From Sphingopyxis sp. PAMC25046 (lineage in GTDB: Bacteria; Pseudomonadota; Alphaproteobacteria; Sphingomonadales; Sphingomonadaceae), in assembly GCF_004795895.1 (NCBI RefSeq), contig NZ_CP039250.1, positions 2,108,001-2,172,000 of the forward strand: a stretch of DNA of 64,000 nt. The letters are read 5' to 3'. Below, in pieces: positions 52,483 to 61,052 of the stretch. The translations under genes and the position numbers were made by a program. Every line of letters starts with the position of its first letter. Positions within the stretch are counted from its first letter, which is position 1. A model generated the notes under the pieces. That model was not told the origin of the DNA. It did no database searches and worked only from the letters and a program-made list of their open reading frames with translations.

Positions 52483-53553
52483 ATGAAAAAGGCAATTATT
52501 ACAGGTATTACCGGTCAGGACGGTGCCTATCTGGCAGAGTTTCTGATCAAGAAGGGCTACGAGGTCCACGGTATCAGGCGGCGCGTTTCGATCTTTAATA
52601 CGGCGCGTATCGATCATCTATATTCCGACCCGCACGAAGGTGGAGGCAGTTTGACTCTACATTATGGCGACATGACGGATTCGAGCAGCCTGATGCGCGT
52701 CATTCAGCAGGTGGAACCGGACGAATTCTATAATCTTGCTGCCCAGAGTCACGTCGCGGTATCGTTCGAGGAACCCGAATATACGGCGAACTCGGACGCC
52801 GTCGGGGTGTTGCGCGTCCTCGAGGCCCTGCGAATCTCGGGTCTTGCCGAAAAGACGCGCTTTTACCAGGCCTCGACTTCGGAACTCTACGGGCTGGTGC
52901 AGGAAGTGCCGCAGAAGGAAACCACGCCCTTCTATCCGCGCTCGCCTTATGCCGTCGCGAAGCTTTACGCCTATTGGATCACGGTCAATTACCGCGAGGC
53001 CTATAATATGTATGCCTGCAACGGCGTGCTGTTCAATCACGAGTCCCCGATCCGCGGCGAAACCTTCGTCACGCGCAAGATTACGCGCGCGCTGGCTCGC
53101 ATCAAGCTGGGGCTTCAAAAGCGCCTGTATCTGGGCAATCTCGGCGCGTTGCGCGACTGGGGGCATGCACGCGACTATGTCGAGATGCAGTGGCTGATGT
53201 TGCAACAGGACAAGCCCGAGGATTTCGTGATTGCGACCGGCGAGCAGCATAGCGTGCGCGAATTCGTCGAAGTGGCTGGCCGCCGCCTCGGCATGGATAT
53301 CCGGTGGGAAGGCGAGGGCGTCGACGAGAAGGGGTATCTCGCGGACGGCACCTGCATCGTCGAGGTCGATCCGGGATATTTTCGTCCGACGGAGGTCGAG
53401 ACGCTGCTCGGCGACGCGACGAAGGCACGCACCAAGCTGGGCTGGGTACCGAAGGTCGACTTCCAGTCGCTGGTCGACGAGATGGCCGACGCCGATCTGG
53501 TCGAGGCGGAAATCGAACAGGCCAGCAGCGCGCGCCGCCGCTCGCTTTTCTGA
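52483..53553 (+). CDS. gmd: GDP-mannose 4,6-dehydratase
   Basis: Gmd converts GDP-mannose to GDP-4-keto-6-deoxymannose. The 356-residue product has the Rossmann start [19 protein letters not shown], the [16 protein letters not shown] segment, [20 protein letters not shown], and [10 protein letters not shown] (YxxxK). It starts at ATG 52483 (a TTG one codon earlier is possible). It is followed by a cupin, a DegT aminotransferase and a methyltransferase, an arrangement that suggests GDP-perosamine synthesis instead of GDP-fucose. Confidence 0.97.
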   Translation: MKKAIITGITGQDGAYLAEFLIKKGYEVHGIRRRVSIFNTARIDHLYSDPHEGGGSLTLHYGDMTDSSSLMRVIQQVEPDEFYNLAAQSHVAVSFEEPEYTANSDAVGVLRVLEALRISGLAEKTRFYQASTSELYGLVQEVPQKETTPFYPRSPYAVAKLYAYWITVNYREAYNMYACNGVLFNHESPIRGETFVTRKITRALARIKLGLQKRLYLGNLGALRDWGHARDYVEMQWLMLQQDKPEDFVIATGEQHSVREFVEVAGRRLGMDIRWEGEGVDEKGYLADGTCIVEVDPGYFRPTEVETLLGDATKARTKLGWVPKVDFQSLVDEMADADLVEAEIEQASSARRRSLF

Positions 53554-53564
53554 CGGTATCCGCG

Positions 53565-53978
53565 ATGAGTCAGTCTTCGCCTGTCGAAATCATTGCGAAC
53601 GATGCGGGCGTCCCGCTCGCCTATATCGTCGACCCGCACTGGCTGCCGTCCGAAACGACCTTCATGACGCCGGGCGATTTCAGCCTGCAGATGGGGATGA
53701 TCGTTTATGGCGCGGGGCAAGACATTCCGGCGCACGTCCACCTTCCGATCACCCGGCAGGTAGAGGGCACGAACGAGTGTATCGTGGTTCGCAAGGGGCG
53801 ATGCCGGGTCACCATCTACGACAGCGGGCGGAATTTTGTCGCGGAGCGCGATCTCGAAGAGGGCGCGATCATTCTGCTGCTCGGCGGGGGGCACGGCTTT
53901 CATCTCTATGAGGACACGGTCCTGTTCGAAGTGAAGCAGGGCCCCTATGCCGGCAACAAAGACAAGGAACGATTTTGA
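53565..53978 (+). CDS. Cupin-fold protein of the perosamine group
   Basis: This is a 137-residue single-domain cupin. IPAHVHLPITRQVEGTNECI carries a His-rich motif followed by a Glu, as in metal cupins, and the C-terminal part has LLLGGGHGFHLYEDTVLFEV and KQGPYAGNKDKERF. It lies 11 bp after gmd, and its stop shares a base with the ATG of the aminotransferase (TGATG), so it is translationally coupled. Its function is not known to me. It could be an isomerase or epimerase acting on the 4-keto sugar, or a regulatory cupin. Confidence 0.75.
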   Translation: MSQSSPVEIIANDAGVPLAYIVDPHWLPSETTFMTPGDFSLQMGMIVYGAGQDIPAHVHLPITRQVEGTNECIVVRKGRCRVTIYDSGRNFVAERDLEEGAIILLLGGGHGFHLYEDTVLFEVKQGPYAGNKDKERF

Positions 53979-55117
53979 TGACGTGGGTGCCGGTTAACGA
54001 ACCGCTGCTGACCGACGAGGACTTCAAACCTCTCGAGGAAGCTTTCCGCAGCGGATGGATTTCATCCGCCGGGCGCTATGTCGACGAGTTCGAGCAGGGA
54101 TGGGCCGATTATTGCGGCCAGTCTCATGGCATTGCCGTCGCCAACGGCACCGTGGCGTTGCAGGTCGCGGTCGAAGCGTTGGGCATCGGGCAGGACGACG
54201 AAGTCATCATGCCCAGCTATACGATTATCAGTTGCGCTCTCGCGGCGGTGCGCGTCGGCGCGAAACCCGTTCTCGTCGATTGCTGCCCGCGCACTTTCAA
54301 CATGCGGACCGATGAGATCGAGGCCAAGATCACGCCGGCGACCAAGGCGATCATGGTCGTCCATATGTTCGGCCATCCGGTCGATATGGATCCCGTCCTC
54401 GCGCTGGCCGAGAAACACGGCCTGGCGATCATCGAGGACGCGGCCGAAGTCCATGGCGCCCGCTATTTGTCGGGCCGCGATACCGACAGCGCGACCTGGC
54501 GGGTCTGCGGCGGCATGGGGCATATCGCGACGTTCAGCTTTTTCGCCAACAAGCTGATCACGACCGGCGAAGGCGGGATGCTGATTACCAGCGACGATCA
54601 CCTTGCCAAACGCTGCCGCGACCTGCGCAACCTCTGTTTTCGTCCCGACCGGCGTTTTTTGCATACCGAACTGGGCCATCAATTCCGGCTGACCAATATG
54701 CAGGCCGCGGTCGGCGTCAACCAGGTGAAGCGCATCGAGGACATCGTCGAGCGCAAGCGCGCGATCGCCGCCGAATATACCGCGCGCCTTGGCGACCTGC
54801 CGGGCGTTCAGCTGCCGATGGAAGAAAATTGGGGGCGTAGTGTTTTCTGGGTCTATCCGTTGCTTCTTGACGACGACCATCCGCTGGACGCGGCAAGCTT
54901 CGCCGCCGCTTTGAAGGCGGAGGGTGTCGAATCGCGTCCTTTCTTCCTCGGCATGCACGAACAACCGGTGTTCCACGACATGGGCCTGTTCCTGGGCGAA
55001 ACCTATCCCGTGACCGAACGGATTGCCCGCAAGGGCTTGTACATACCGTCCGGGCTGGCGATCACCGCCGAGCAGATGGATCATGTCTGCGCTGCCGTCC
55101 GCAAGATTCTGAGCTAA
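53978..55117 (+). CDS. DegT/DnrJ/EryC1/StrS aminotransferase (GDP-perosamine synthase-like)
   Basis: This is a PLP enzyme of the sugar aminotransferase family, 379 residues. The active-site Lys lies in SFFANKLITTGEGGMLI (Lys about 192), with DAAEVHGARYLSGR before it and RLTNMQAAVGVNQVKRIED after it. Next to gmd, the likely reaction is transfer of an amino group to GDP-4-keto-6-deoxymannose, giving GDP-perosamine. The start ATG (53978) shares its A with the cupin stop codon. Confidence 0.9.
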   Translation: MTWVPVNEPLLTDEDFKPLEEAFRSGWISSAGRYVDEFEQGWADYCGQSHGIAVANGTVALQVAVEALGIGQDDEVIMPSYTIISCALAAVRVGAKPVLVDCCPRTFNMRTDEIEAKITPATKAIMVVHMFGHPVDMDPVLALAEKHGLAIIEDAAEVHGARYLSGRDTDSATWRVCGGMGHIATFSFFANKLITTGEGGMLITSDDHLAKRCRDLRNLCFRPDRRFLHTELGHQFRLTNMQAAVGVNQVKRIEDIVERKRAIAAEYTARLGDLPGVQLPMEENWGRSVFWVYPLLLDDDHPLDAASFAAALKAEGVESRPFFLGMHEQPVFHDMGLFLGETYPVTERIARKGLYIPSGLAITAEQMDHVCAAVRKILS

Positions 55118-55132
55118 CGAAAGCCCCGCGAC

Positions 55133-55897
55133 ATGACCGTCTTCGACACCTCTTACGCCAACCAATATGATGCGATGTATGGCGACAAGGATTATGTCGC
55201 GGAATGCGATCTCGTGGCTGCGGCCGCGAGAAACAACGGCGTCGCGATGGGCCGTGTCCTCGATATCGGCTGCGGCACCGGGGGGCACAGCCTCGAATGG
55301 GCGCGGCGCGGGATTTCCTGCGTCGGCGTCGACATGTCGCCGTCGATGATCGCGCTCGCCGAAGAAAAGGCGCGGACGCTTCCGGAAAAAGCGCAGCTCG
55401 ACTTTCTGGTCGGCGACGCACGGAATTTTCAGGCGGAGGGGCCATTCGACGTCGCGACGATGATGTTCGCGGTGCTCGGCTATATGAACAGCAACGAAGC
55501 AGTGCTGGCCGCGCTGCGGAATGTGCGTTGTCATTTGCGTACCGGCGGCCTCTTTGCTTTCGATTGCTGGTATGGCCCTGCCGTGCTCGGCGTGCGGCCC
55601 GAGGACCGCGTCCGCGTGGTCGAAGGCGCGAAAGGGCAGACGATCCGGTCGGCCTCGACGGCGATCGACAGCTTTCGGCATCTGGCGCATGTCACATTCA
55701 AATTGTGGACGGTGGACGGCGATCGCTATTTGGGCCATGCCGAAGAAACCCATGACATGCGCTATTTCTTCCCGCAGGAACTGGAGTTGTTGCTCGAGGT
55801 CGCCGGGTTCGGGCCGCCGGTCATCCGCAGCTTTCCGGCGGGCGGCGAACCGAACGACGACAGCTGGAATATTTTCTGCTCAGCCGTTGCGGTCTGA
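55133..55897 (+). CDS. SAM-dependent methyltransferase (amino-sugar methyltransferase-like)
   Basis: The 254-residue class I methyltransferase has the SAM motif VLDIGCGTGGHSLEWARRG (about residue 42), VGVDMSPSMIALAEEKAR and a later FDVATMMFAVLGYM. Its start (MTVFDTSYANQYDAMYGDKD) resembles that of N,N-dimethyltransferases acting on 3-amino and 4-amino sugars. In this position it most likely methylates the perosamine nitrogen, or another hydroxyl of the repeat unit. It follows the aminotransferase by 15 bp. Confidence 0.82.
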   Translation: MTVFDTSYANQYDAMYGDKDYVAECDLVAAAARNNGVAMGRVLDIGCGTGGHSLEWARRGISCVGVDMSPSMIALAEEKARTLPEKAQLDFLVGDARNFQAEGPFDVATMMFAVLGYMNSNEAVLAALRNVRCHLRTGGLFAFDCWYGPAVLGVRPEDRVRVVEGAKGQTIRSASTAIDSFRHLAHVTFKLWTVDGDRYLGHAEETHDMRYFFPQELELLLEVAGFGPPVIRSFPAGGEPNDDSWNIFCSAVAV

Positions 55898-55919
55898 GGT
55901 CTGACGAGGCGTTCGGCCG

Positions 55920-56912
55920 GTGCTTGCCTGGGAAATATTCGGCGAAGACCTGCTCTGGCTGGAAATCTATGCGGGGAGTGCCTTTCTGGCGGCGCTCGTC
56001 GGCTGGGTGGTATTCCGCAAGCTGCCGATGAGCTTGATCGCCTTGGTCATCACCGTTGCGCTGATCGCGGCCGGGGGCTTCAGGGGTTTCGACTACAATT
56101 CCGACACGATGAATTATTATTCATACGTGTATATGCTGTCGTTCGTAAATGATAGCGAGATATTCTTCCTGACAAAATTGGAGCCTCTGCATTCGGGTCT
56201 GATCCTTTTGCTTCGCGATTTCAGGCTGTGGCTCCTCGTGGAAAGCGCTATTCAGATCGCCGGGATGATCATGTCTTTCCGGGTTCGCCGAAACGACTAT
56301 TCTTTTCTGATCCTCTGCGCATTCGTATTGACGCTGGATACATCGTCCCTTCGTTATTGTTCCGCGCTTATTTATTTCTACTATTTCCTGTGTCGCAGCG
56401 AAGTGAGCCTGTTCAAGGCGGGCCGAATGACGCTGGTCCTGACCTGCATTCATATTTCGATGCTGCTTTCCGGCATACTTGCTTATCGCCGCCGGCTGGC
56501 CCTCCTGGCGATTTCCGCTGCATGCGTCGTCATTTTCTTCGAAAGTTCGGTGCTCGGGTCGCGGGTCGACATCGATCTTACCGAAGCTTCGCGCGGCCTG
56601 AAGAATTTCGGCGTCGCAATCTTTGCCGCCGCTTACCTGTTCGTACGGGCCCCGACGAAGAGCCTGCGATATATTCCGCTTTATGTTGTGGCCTTCGCCT
56701 CGATGTTTCTCGTTTCGGCGTTCATTCTGCCGACGTTCAACCGCTTTCTTATCATGGGCGCACTTGTCGTGCTCGCCTATGAATGGTCGGTATCGCGACG
56801 CGATGGCGAAAGCGACATATTCGATCGCGGCGCCGTTCTGGTGCTGAGCAGCGCTGTGATCCTGCCCTATGTGATCAACCTGCCGCGGCTGTTTTTCAGC
56901 GGAACCTGGTAA
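55920..56912 (+). CDS. EpsG-like multi-pass membrane protein (polymerase candidate)
   Basis: This 330-residue protein has about ten hydrophobic segments and the EpsG-type loop GFRGFDYNSDTMNYYSYVYM at about residues 53-72. EpsG-family proteins take the place of Wzy polymerases in several exopolysaccharide clusters. Codon use is clearly less GC-rich in parts, with many ATT and TTT codons, common for Wzy-like genes. The start is a GTG at 55920. It is convergent with the nucleotide-sugar dehydrogenase gene, 44 bp away. Confidence 0.8.
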   Translation: MLAWEIFGEDLLWLEIYAGSAFLAALVGWVVFRKLPMSLIALVITVALIAAGGFRGFDYNSDTMNYYSYVYMLSFVNDSEIFFLTKLEPLHSGLILLLRDFRLWLLVESAIQIAGMIMSFRVRRNDYSFLILCAFVLTLDTSSLRYCSALIYFYYFLCRSEVSLFKAGRMTLVLTCIHISMLLSGILAYRRRLALLAISAACVVIFFESSVLGSRVDIDLTEASRGLKNFGVAIFAAAYLFVRAPTKSLRYIPLYVVAFASMFLVSAFILPTFNRFLIMGALVVLAYEWSVSRRDGESDIFDRGAVLVLSSAVILPYVINLPRLFFSGTW

Positions 56913-56956
56913 AGGTCACAAAGGGTGCGGTGCCGACAGCGCCCCGCTTGGGCAGG

Positions 56957-58267
56957 CTACAGGCGAATTGTCGAGGTGCGATCGTCCAATATCCCCTTGA
57001 GGTCGAAAACGGGGGCGGATTCGGATTTGGCGAATTTCAGGATGCCCGGCAGGCCCATGTCGCGATATTCGTCGTGCGCGACCGCAAGGACGAGCGCATC
57101 ATAGGCCGCTTCGGCGGGCTCCACGAGTTCGATATCATATTCATGCCGGGCTTCGTCGGCCGAGGCCCACGGATCGTGACTATCGACCGTCATGCCATAG
57201 CCTTCCAGTTCAGCGACGATGTCGACAACGCGCGTATTACGAAGGTCGGGGCAGTTTTCCTTGAACGTCAGGCCGAGGACGAGCACGCGTGCGCCCTTGA
57301 TCGCGATGTCGCGAACAATCATCTCGCGTACCAGCCGGTTCGCCACATAATGGCCCATCGCATCGTTGATTCGCCGGCCCGCAAGCACGACCTCGGGATG
57401 ATAGCCGACCGCCTGCGCCTTGTGCGTCAAATAATAGGGGTCGACCCCGATGCAGTGGCCGCCGACCAGTCCGGGGCGGAAGGGCAAGAAGTTCCACTTC
57501 GTGCCCGCCGCTTCCAGCACGTCGAGCGTGTCGATGCCCATGCGAGCAAAGATAAGCGCGAGTTCATTGATCAGTGCGATATTGAGATCGCGCTGTGTGT
57601 TCTCGATGACCTTTGCCGCTTCGGCGACGCGGATCGAGGGCGCTTTATGCGTGCCGGCAGTCACGATCGCGCGATAGAGCCGGTCGACCTCTTCGGCGAT
57701 CGCCGGGGTCGAACCCGAGGTGACCTTGGTTATCGTCGGCAGCCGGTGCGCCTTGTCGCCAGGATTGATGCGTTCGGGGCTGTAGCCTGCGAAAAAGTCC
57801 TTGTTGAACCGCATGCTCGAAACATTTTCGAGCACAGGCACGCAATCTTCTTCGGTCGCGCCGGGATAGACGGTGCTCTCGTAAATGACGAGTGCGCCCG
57901 CGGGCATCACTCGCCCGACCATTTCGGAAGCGCGCTTCAAAGCGGTCAGGTCTGGGCGTTTGTGCGCGTCGATCGGGGTGGGCACGGTCACGATGAAGAT
58001 ACGGCATTCGCGCAACGCTTCGGGATCGTGTGCAAAGACGAGCTTTTCCGCTTCGGCCAGTTCGGCGCCTTCGACTTCCAACGTCCGGTCATGGCCCGCC
58101 TGCAGCTCTTCGATGCGCCGCGCGTCGATATCGAAGCCGACGACGCGGCGCTGCTTCCCGAATTCGACTGCGAGGGGCAGGCCGACATAGCCGAGGCCGA
58201 TAATCGCAACGACGGCATCGTCATAGGACGCCGCCGCGGCATCGGCGCTATTCACGTCGGTCATCAT
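56957..58267 (-). CDS. Nucleotide-sugar dehydrogenase (WbpA/TviB-like, UDP-GlcNAc type)
   Basis: The enzyme oxidises C6 of a UDP-HexNAc sugar to a uronic acid with NAD. It has an N-terminal Rossmann motif VAIIGLGYVGLPLAVEFGKQ, ESTVYPGATEEDCVPVLE, KWNFLPFRPGLVGGHCIGVD and LTFKENCPDLRNTRVVDIV. Next to a UDP-hexuronate-type epimerase the likely products are UDP-GlcNAcA and UDP-GalNAcA. The ATG at 58267 shares its base with the TGA of the epimerase gene, so the two are coupled. The 436-residue length is normal. Confidence 0.92.
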   Translation of the reverse strand: MMTDVNSADAAAASYDDAVVAIIGLGYVGLPLAVEFGKQRRVVGFDIDARRIEELQAGHDRTLEVEGAELAEAEKLVFAHDPEALRECRIFIVTVPTPIDAHKRPDLTALKRASEMVGRVMPAGALVIYESTVYPGATEEDCVPVLENVSSMRFNKDFFAGYSPERINPGDKAHRLPTITKVTSGSTPAIAEEVDRLYRAIVTAGTHKAPSIRVAEAAKVIENTQRDLNIALINELALIFARMGIDTLDVLEAAGTKWNFLPFRPGLVGGHCIGVDPYYLTHKAQAVGYHPEVVLAGRRINDAMGHYVANRLVREMIVRDIAIKGARVLVLGLTFKENCPDLRNTRVVDIVAELEGYGMTVDSHDPWASADEARHEYDIELVEPAEAAYDALVLAVAHDEYRDMGLPGILKFAKSESAPVFDLKGILDDRTSTIRL

Positions 58268-59283
58268 CAAACTCCGTAATATTCCCGGTACCAGGCGACG
58301 AAATTTCGCACCCCGGTGCGAAAGTCGGTACGCGGCGCATATCCGGTCAAAGCCTCGAGCAGCGACGCGTCGGCCCATGTTGCCGGCACGTCACCCGTTT
58401 GCATGTCCATATAGTTTCGAAGCGCTTTCACCCCGATCTCATCTTCGATCGCTTCGACGAAGTCGAGCAAACGGACCTTGTCCGAATTGCCGATGTTGAC
58501 GATGCGAAACGGCGCCGCGGGCGACAGATTGTCGCCAGGGATCGGTTCGCCGCGATCAGCGATCCCGGGAGGAACCGCGTCGATCAGGAGCCGGATTCCG
58601 CGTACCAGATCTTCGACATAGGTAAAGTCGCGCCACATGTCGCCGTGATTGTAGATATCGATCGGGGTCCCATCGATAATGCCCTTCGTAAATTTGAAGA
58701 GTGCCATGTCCGGTCGGCCCCAGGGGCCATAGACCGTAAAGAAACGAAACATCGTCGTCGGCAGGTCCCAAAGATGCGCATAGCTGTGCGCCATCGCTTC
58801 ATTGGCCTTTTTGGTTGCCGCGTAGATGGTGAGAGGTGTGTCGGTCTTCTGCCGCTCGTCGAAAGGCATTTCCTCATTTGCGCCATAGACCGACGAGGTC
58901 GAAGCCATGAGCAGGTGGCCGATCCCGAGTTCGCGTGCGCATTCCATGATGTTGAATGTGCCGACGATATTCGTGTCGATATACGCGCGCGGATTTTCGA
59001 GGCTGTACCGAACGCCGGCTTGCGCCGCGAGATGAACGATGGCGTCCGGCTGGACCGAGCGGACATAGGACATTAGCTCGTCGGCCTCTTCCAGGCGAAA
59101 TTCCCGTGCGGTGAAGCGATTGGAGCGCGACGTCAGCATGCGGTGGCGCTCGATCTTGATCCGTACGTCGTAATAGTCGGTCATGGCATCGAGGCCGAAT
59201 ACTTCAAAACCTTCGTCCAACAGCAGCTTGCAGAGGTGAAAGCCGATGAAGCCGGCACTGCCCGTGACGAATATCTTCTTCAT
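58267..59283 (-). CDS. UDP-hexuronate 4-epimerase-like NAD-dependent epimerase
   Basis: The 338-residue extended SDR has KKIFVTGSAGFIGFHLCKLL at the start, HLAAQAGVRYSLENPRAYID (typical of UDP-glucuronate 4-epimerases), TSSVYGANEEMPFDE, YAATKKANE (YxxxK) and TVYGPWGRPDMALFKFTKGI. The expected reaction is C4 epimerisation of a UDP-uronic acid or its N-acetyl form made by the dehydrogenase gene that follows it. It is divergent from the SelO gene; the 209-bp gap between the ATGs shows no gene. Confidence 0.92.
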   Translation of the reverse strand: MKKIFVTGSAGFIGFHLCKLLLDEGFEVFGLDAMTDYYDVRIKIERHRMLTSRSNRFTAREFRLEEADELMSYVRSVQPDAIVHLAAQAGVRYSLENPRAYIDTNIVGTFNIMECARELGIGHLLMASTSSVYGANEEMPFDERQKTDTPLTIYAATKKANEAMAHSYAHLWDLPTTMFRFFTVYGPWGRPDMALFKFTKGIIDGTPIDIYNHGDMWRDFTYVEDLVRGIRLLIDAVPPGIADRGEPIPGDNLSPAAPFRIVNIGNSDKVRLLDFVEAIEDEIGVKALRNYMDMQTGDVPATWADASLLEALTGYAPRTDFRTGVRNFVAWYREYYGV

Positions 59284-59492
59284 AATTCCATTCTACCGAA
59301 TCTGGACATGGTCGCCTGGAGGCGCGCCGGTGCGCCATAGGACAGGCGGCGCGCAATCGCCATGGCCAATCTCGCCCGGACGAGACAGCCGGGACTTTGC
59401 TGCGATGAAGGGGGTTTTCCGCGCGAGGAGCAGCGCGTTGGCGCACGACATGAGTGGAGCGGGAGCAGGAGAGAGCCGGACCACTTGCATTC

Positions 59493-60983
59493 ATGACGTC
59501 AACGCTCGACATAGACGCTATGGATTTCGCGTTCGAGAATAGTTTCCACGATTCCATGGAAGGCTTCTACGCGCCCGCGGAATCCGTCAAGCCTTCCGCG
59601 CCCAAGTTGCTCCTGTTCAATCATGCGCTCGCCGGGCGGCTCGGGATCGATATCGGGGGTGCTTCGGACGATCGGCTGGCGCGCATCTTTTCGGGTGAAG
59701 AGACGCCCGAAGGCGCAAACCCGCTCGCGCTCGCCTATGCCGGGCATCAGTTCGGCCATTTCTCACCGCAGCTTGGCGACGGGCGCGCGCTGCTGCTCGG
59801 CGAAATCGTCGCGCCCGACGGCGCGCGCTTCGACATCCAGCTCAAGGGATCAGGACCGACCGCTTTCTCGCGCAACGGCGACGGCAAGGCAGCGATCGGC
59901 CCCGTACTGCGCGAATTCCTCGTGTCCGAGGCGATGGCGGCGATGGGCGTGCCGACGACGCGCGCGCTCGCGGCGGTCGCGACCGGCGACCGGGTCCAGC
60001 GCGAACGCGCGCATCCGGGCGCGGTGCTTACCCGCGTCGCGAGCAGCCATATCCGCGTCGGCACCTTCCAGTTCTTTGCCGCACATTTCGGCGCCGAGCA
60101 TGTCGCGCAATTGTCGGATTACAGCGTCAGGCGCCATTTTCCGGAGCTTGCAGTCGCCGACAACCCGCATCTCGCGCTGCTCGACCGCGTTGCCGGCCTG
60201 CAATGCGAATTGATTGCCCACTGGCTCGGAGTGGGTTTCATCCACGGCGTGATGAACACCGACAATGTCGCGATCAGCGGCGAGACGATCGATTACGGAC
60301 CCTGCGCGTTCATGGACCGCTTTGCGGTGAACACCGTGTTCAGCTCGATCGACGCCCATGGCCGCTATGCCTATGGCCGCCAGCCGCAGATCATGCACTG
60401 GAACATGGCGCGCTTTGCCGAGGCGCTGCTGCCGGCGATCCACCGCGTGTCACCGGAGGATGTGGAGGCGGCGAAGGCGATCGTCGATGCGATACCCGGC
60501 CGGTTCCGCACCAGCTGGCATGCGAAGGTCAGGCAGAAACTGGGGCTGAACGGCGAGGGAGGCGACGACGGCGAGCTAATCGACAGCCTGTTCGACGAGC
60601 TCGAAACCCACAGCATCGATTTCACCGCCTTCTTCCGCGCGCTCGCCATGCTGCTGCGCGGCGACGGTGCGATGCTCGAGAGCCTGCTGCCGAACGCCAA
60701 TGCGATGGCGCCGTGGATCGCCGCGTGGTGGGACCGGATCGCGCAAGACAGCGCGGGGCCGATCGACCATGCCGACGCAATGGACGCGGTGAACCCGCTC
60801 TATATCCCGCGCAACCATCTGGTCGAGGAAGCGCTGGAGGCGGCCGAGGCCGGCGATCTTGCGCCGTGGCTTCAGTTGCTCGGCGTCGTGCGCCATCCTT
60901 ATGAAGTTCGTCCGGGACTCGAACGCTTCACGCTTCCCGCGCCGGCCGATGCTGGGCCCTACAAGACCTTCTGCGGCACTTGA
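59493..60983 (+). CDS. selO: Protein adenylyltransferase SelO (YdiU family)
   Basis: SelO is a pseudokinase-fold enzyme that transfers AMP from ATP to proteins. The 496-residue product has LALAYAGHQFGHFSPQLGDG, the kinase-like ATP-loop region RFDIQLKGSGPTAFSRNGDG, the RVASSHIRVGTFQFFA segment and the catalytic-type HGVMNTDNVAISGETIDYGP. It ends in FCGT, with Cys near the C-terminus where animal relatives have selenocysteine. The ATG at 59493 is chosen; a shorter start (ATG 59520) is possible. It stands between polysaccharide genes without an obvious functional link. Confidence 0.93.
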   Translation: MTSTLDIDAMDFAFENSFHDSMEGFYAPAESVKPSAPKLLLFNHALAGRLGIDIGGASDDRLARIFSGEETPEGANPLALAYAGHQFGHFSPQLGDGRALLLGEIVAPDGARFDIQLKGSGPTAFSRNGDGKAAIGPVLREFLVSEAMAAMGVPTTRALAAVATGDRVQRERAHPGAVLTRVASSHIRVGTFQFFAAHFGAEHVAQLSDYSVRRHFPELAVADNPHLALLDRVAGLQCELIAHWLGVGFIHGVMNTDNVAISGETIDYGPCAFMDRFAVNTVFSSIDAHGRYAYGRQPQIMHWNMARFAEALLPAIHRVSPEDVEAAKAIVDAIPGRFRTSWHAKVRQKLGLNGEGGDDGELIDSLFDELETHSIDFTAFFRALAMLLRGDGAMLESLLPNANAMAPWIAAWWDRIAQDSAGPIDHADAMDAVNPLYIPRNHLVEEALEAAEAGDLAPWLQLLGVVRHPYEVRPGLERFTLPAPADAGPYKTFCGT

Positions 60984-61052
60984 GGCGGCTGCGGTTGAGC
61001 CGGTGCATCGCAGTTGCTAGGGACGGCGCCGCACCACCCAGAGGATAAATCA

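Noticed and set aside
54062..55753. Minus-strand open frame of 563 codons opposite the aminotransferase and methyltransferase
   Set aside because: It crosses two real genes and their intergenic gap, is rich in His, Arg and Asp as antisense frames are, and lacks any recognisable domain.
56783..58279. Plus-strand open frame of 498 codons opposite the nucleotide-sugar dehydrogenase
   Set aside because: It starts inside the EpsG-like gene and runs antisense through a complete dehydrogenase. No family features were seen.
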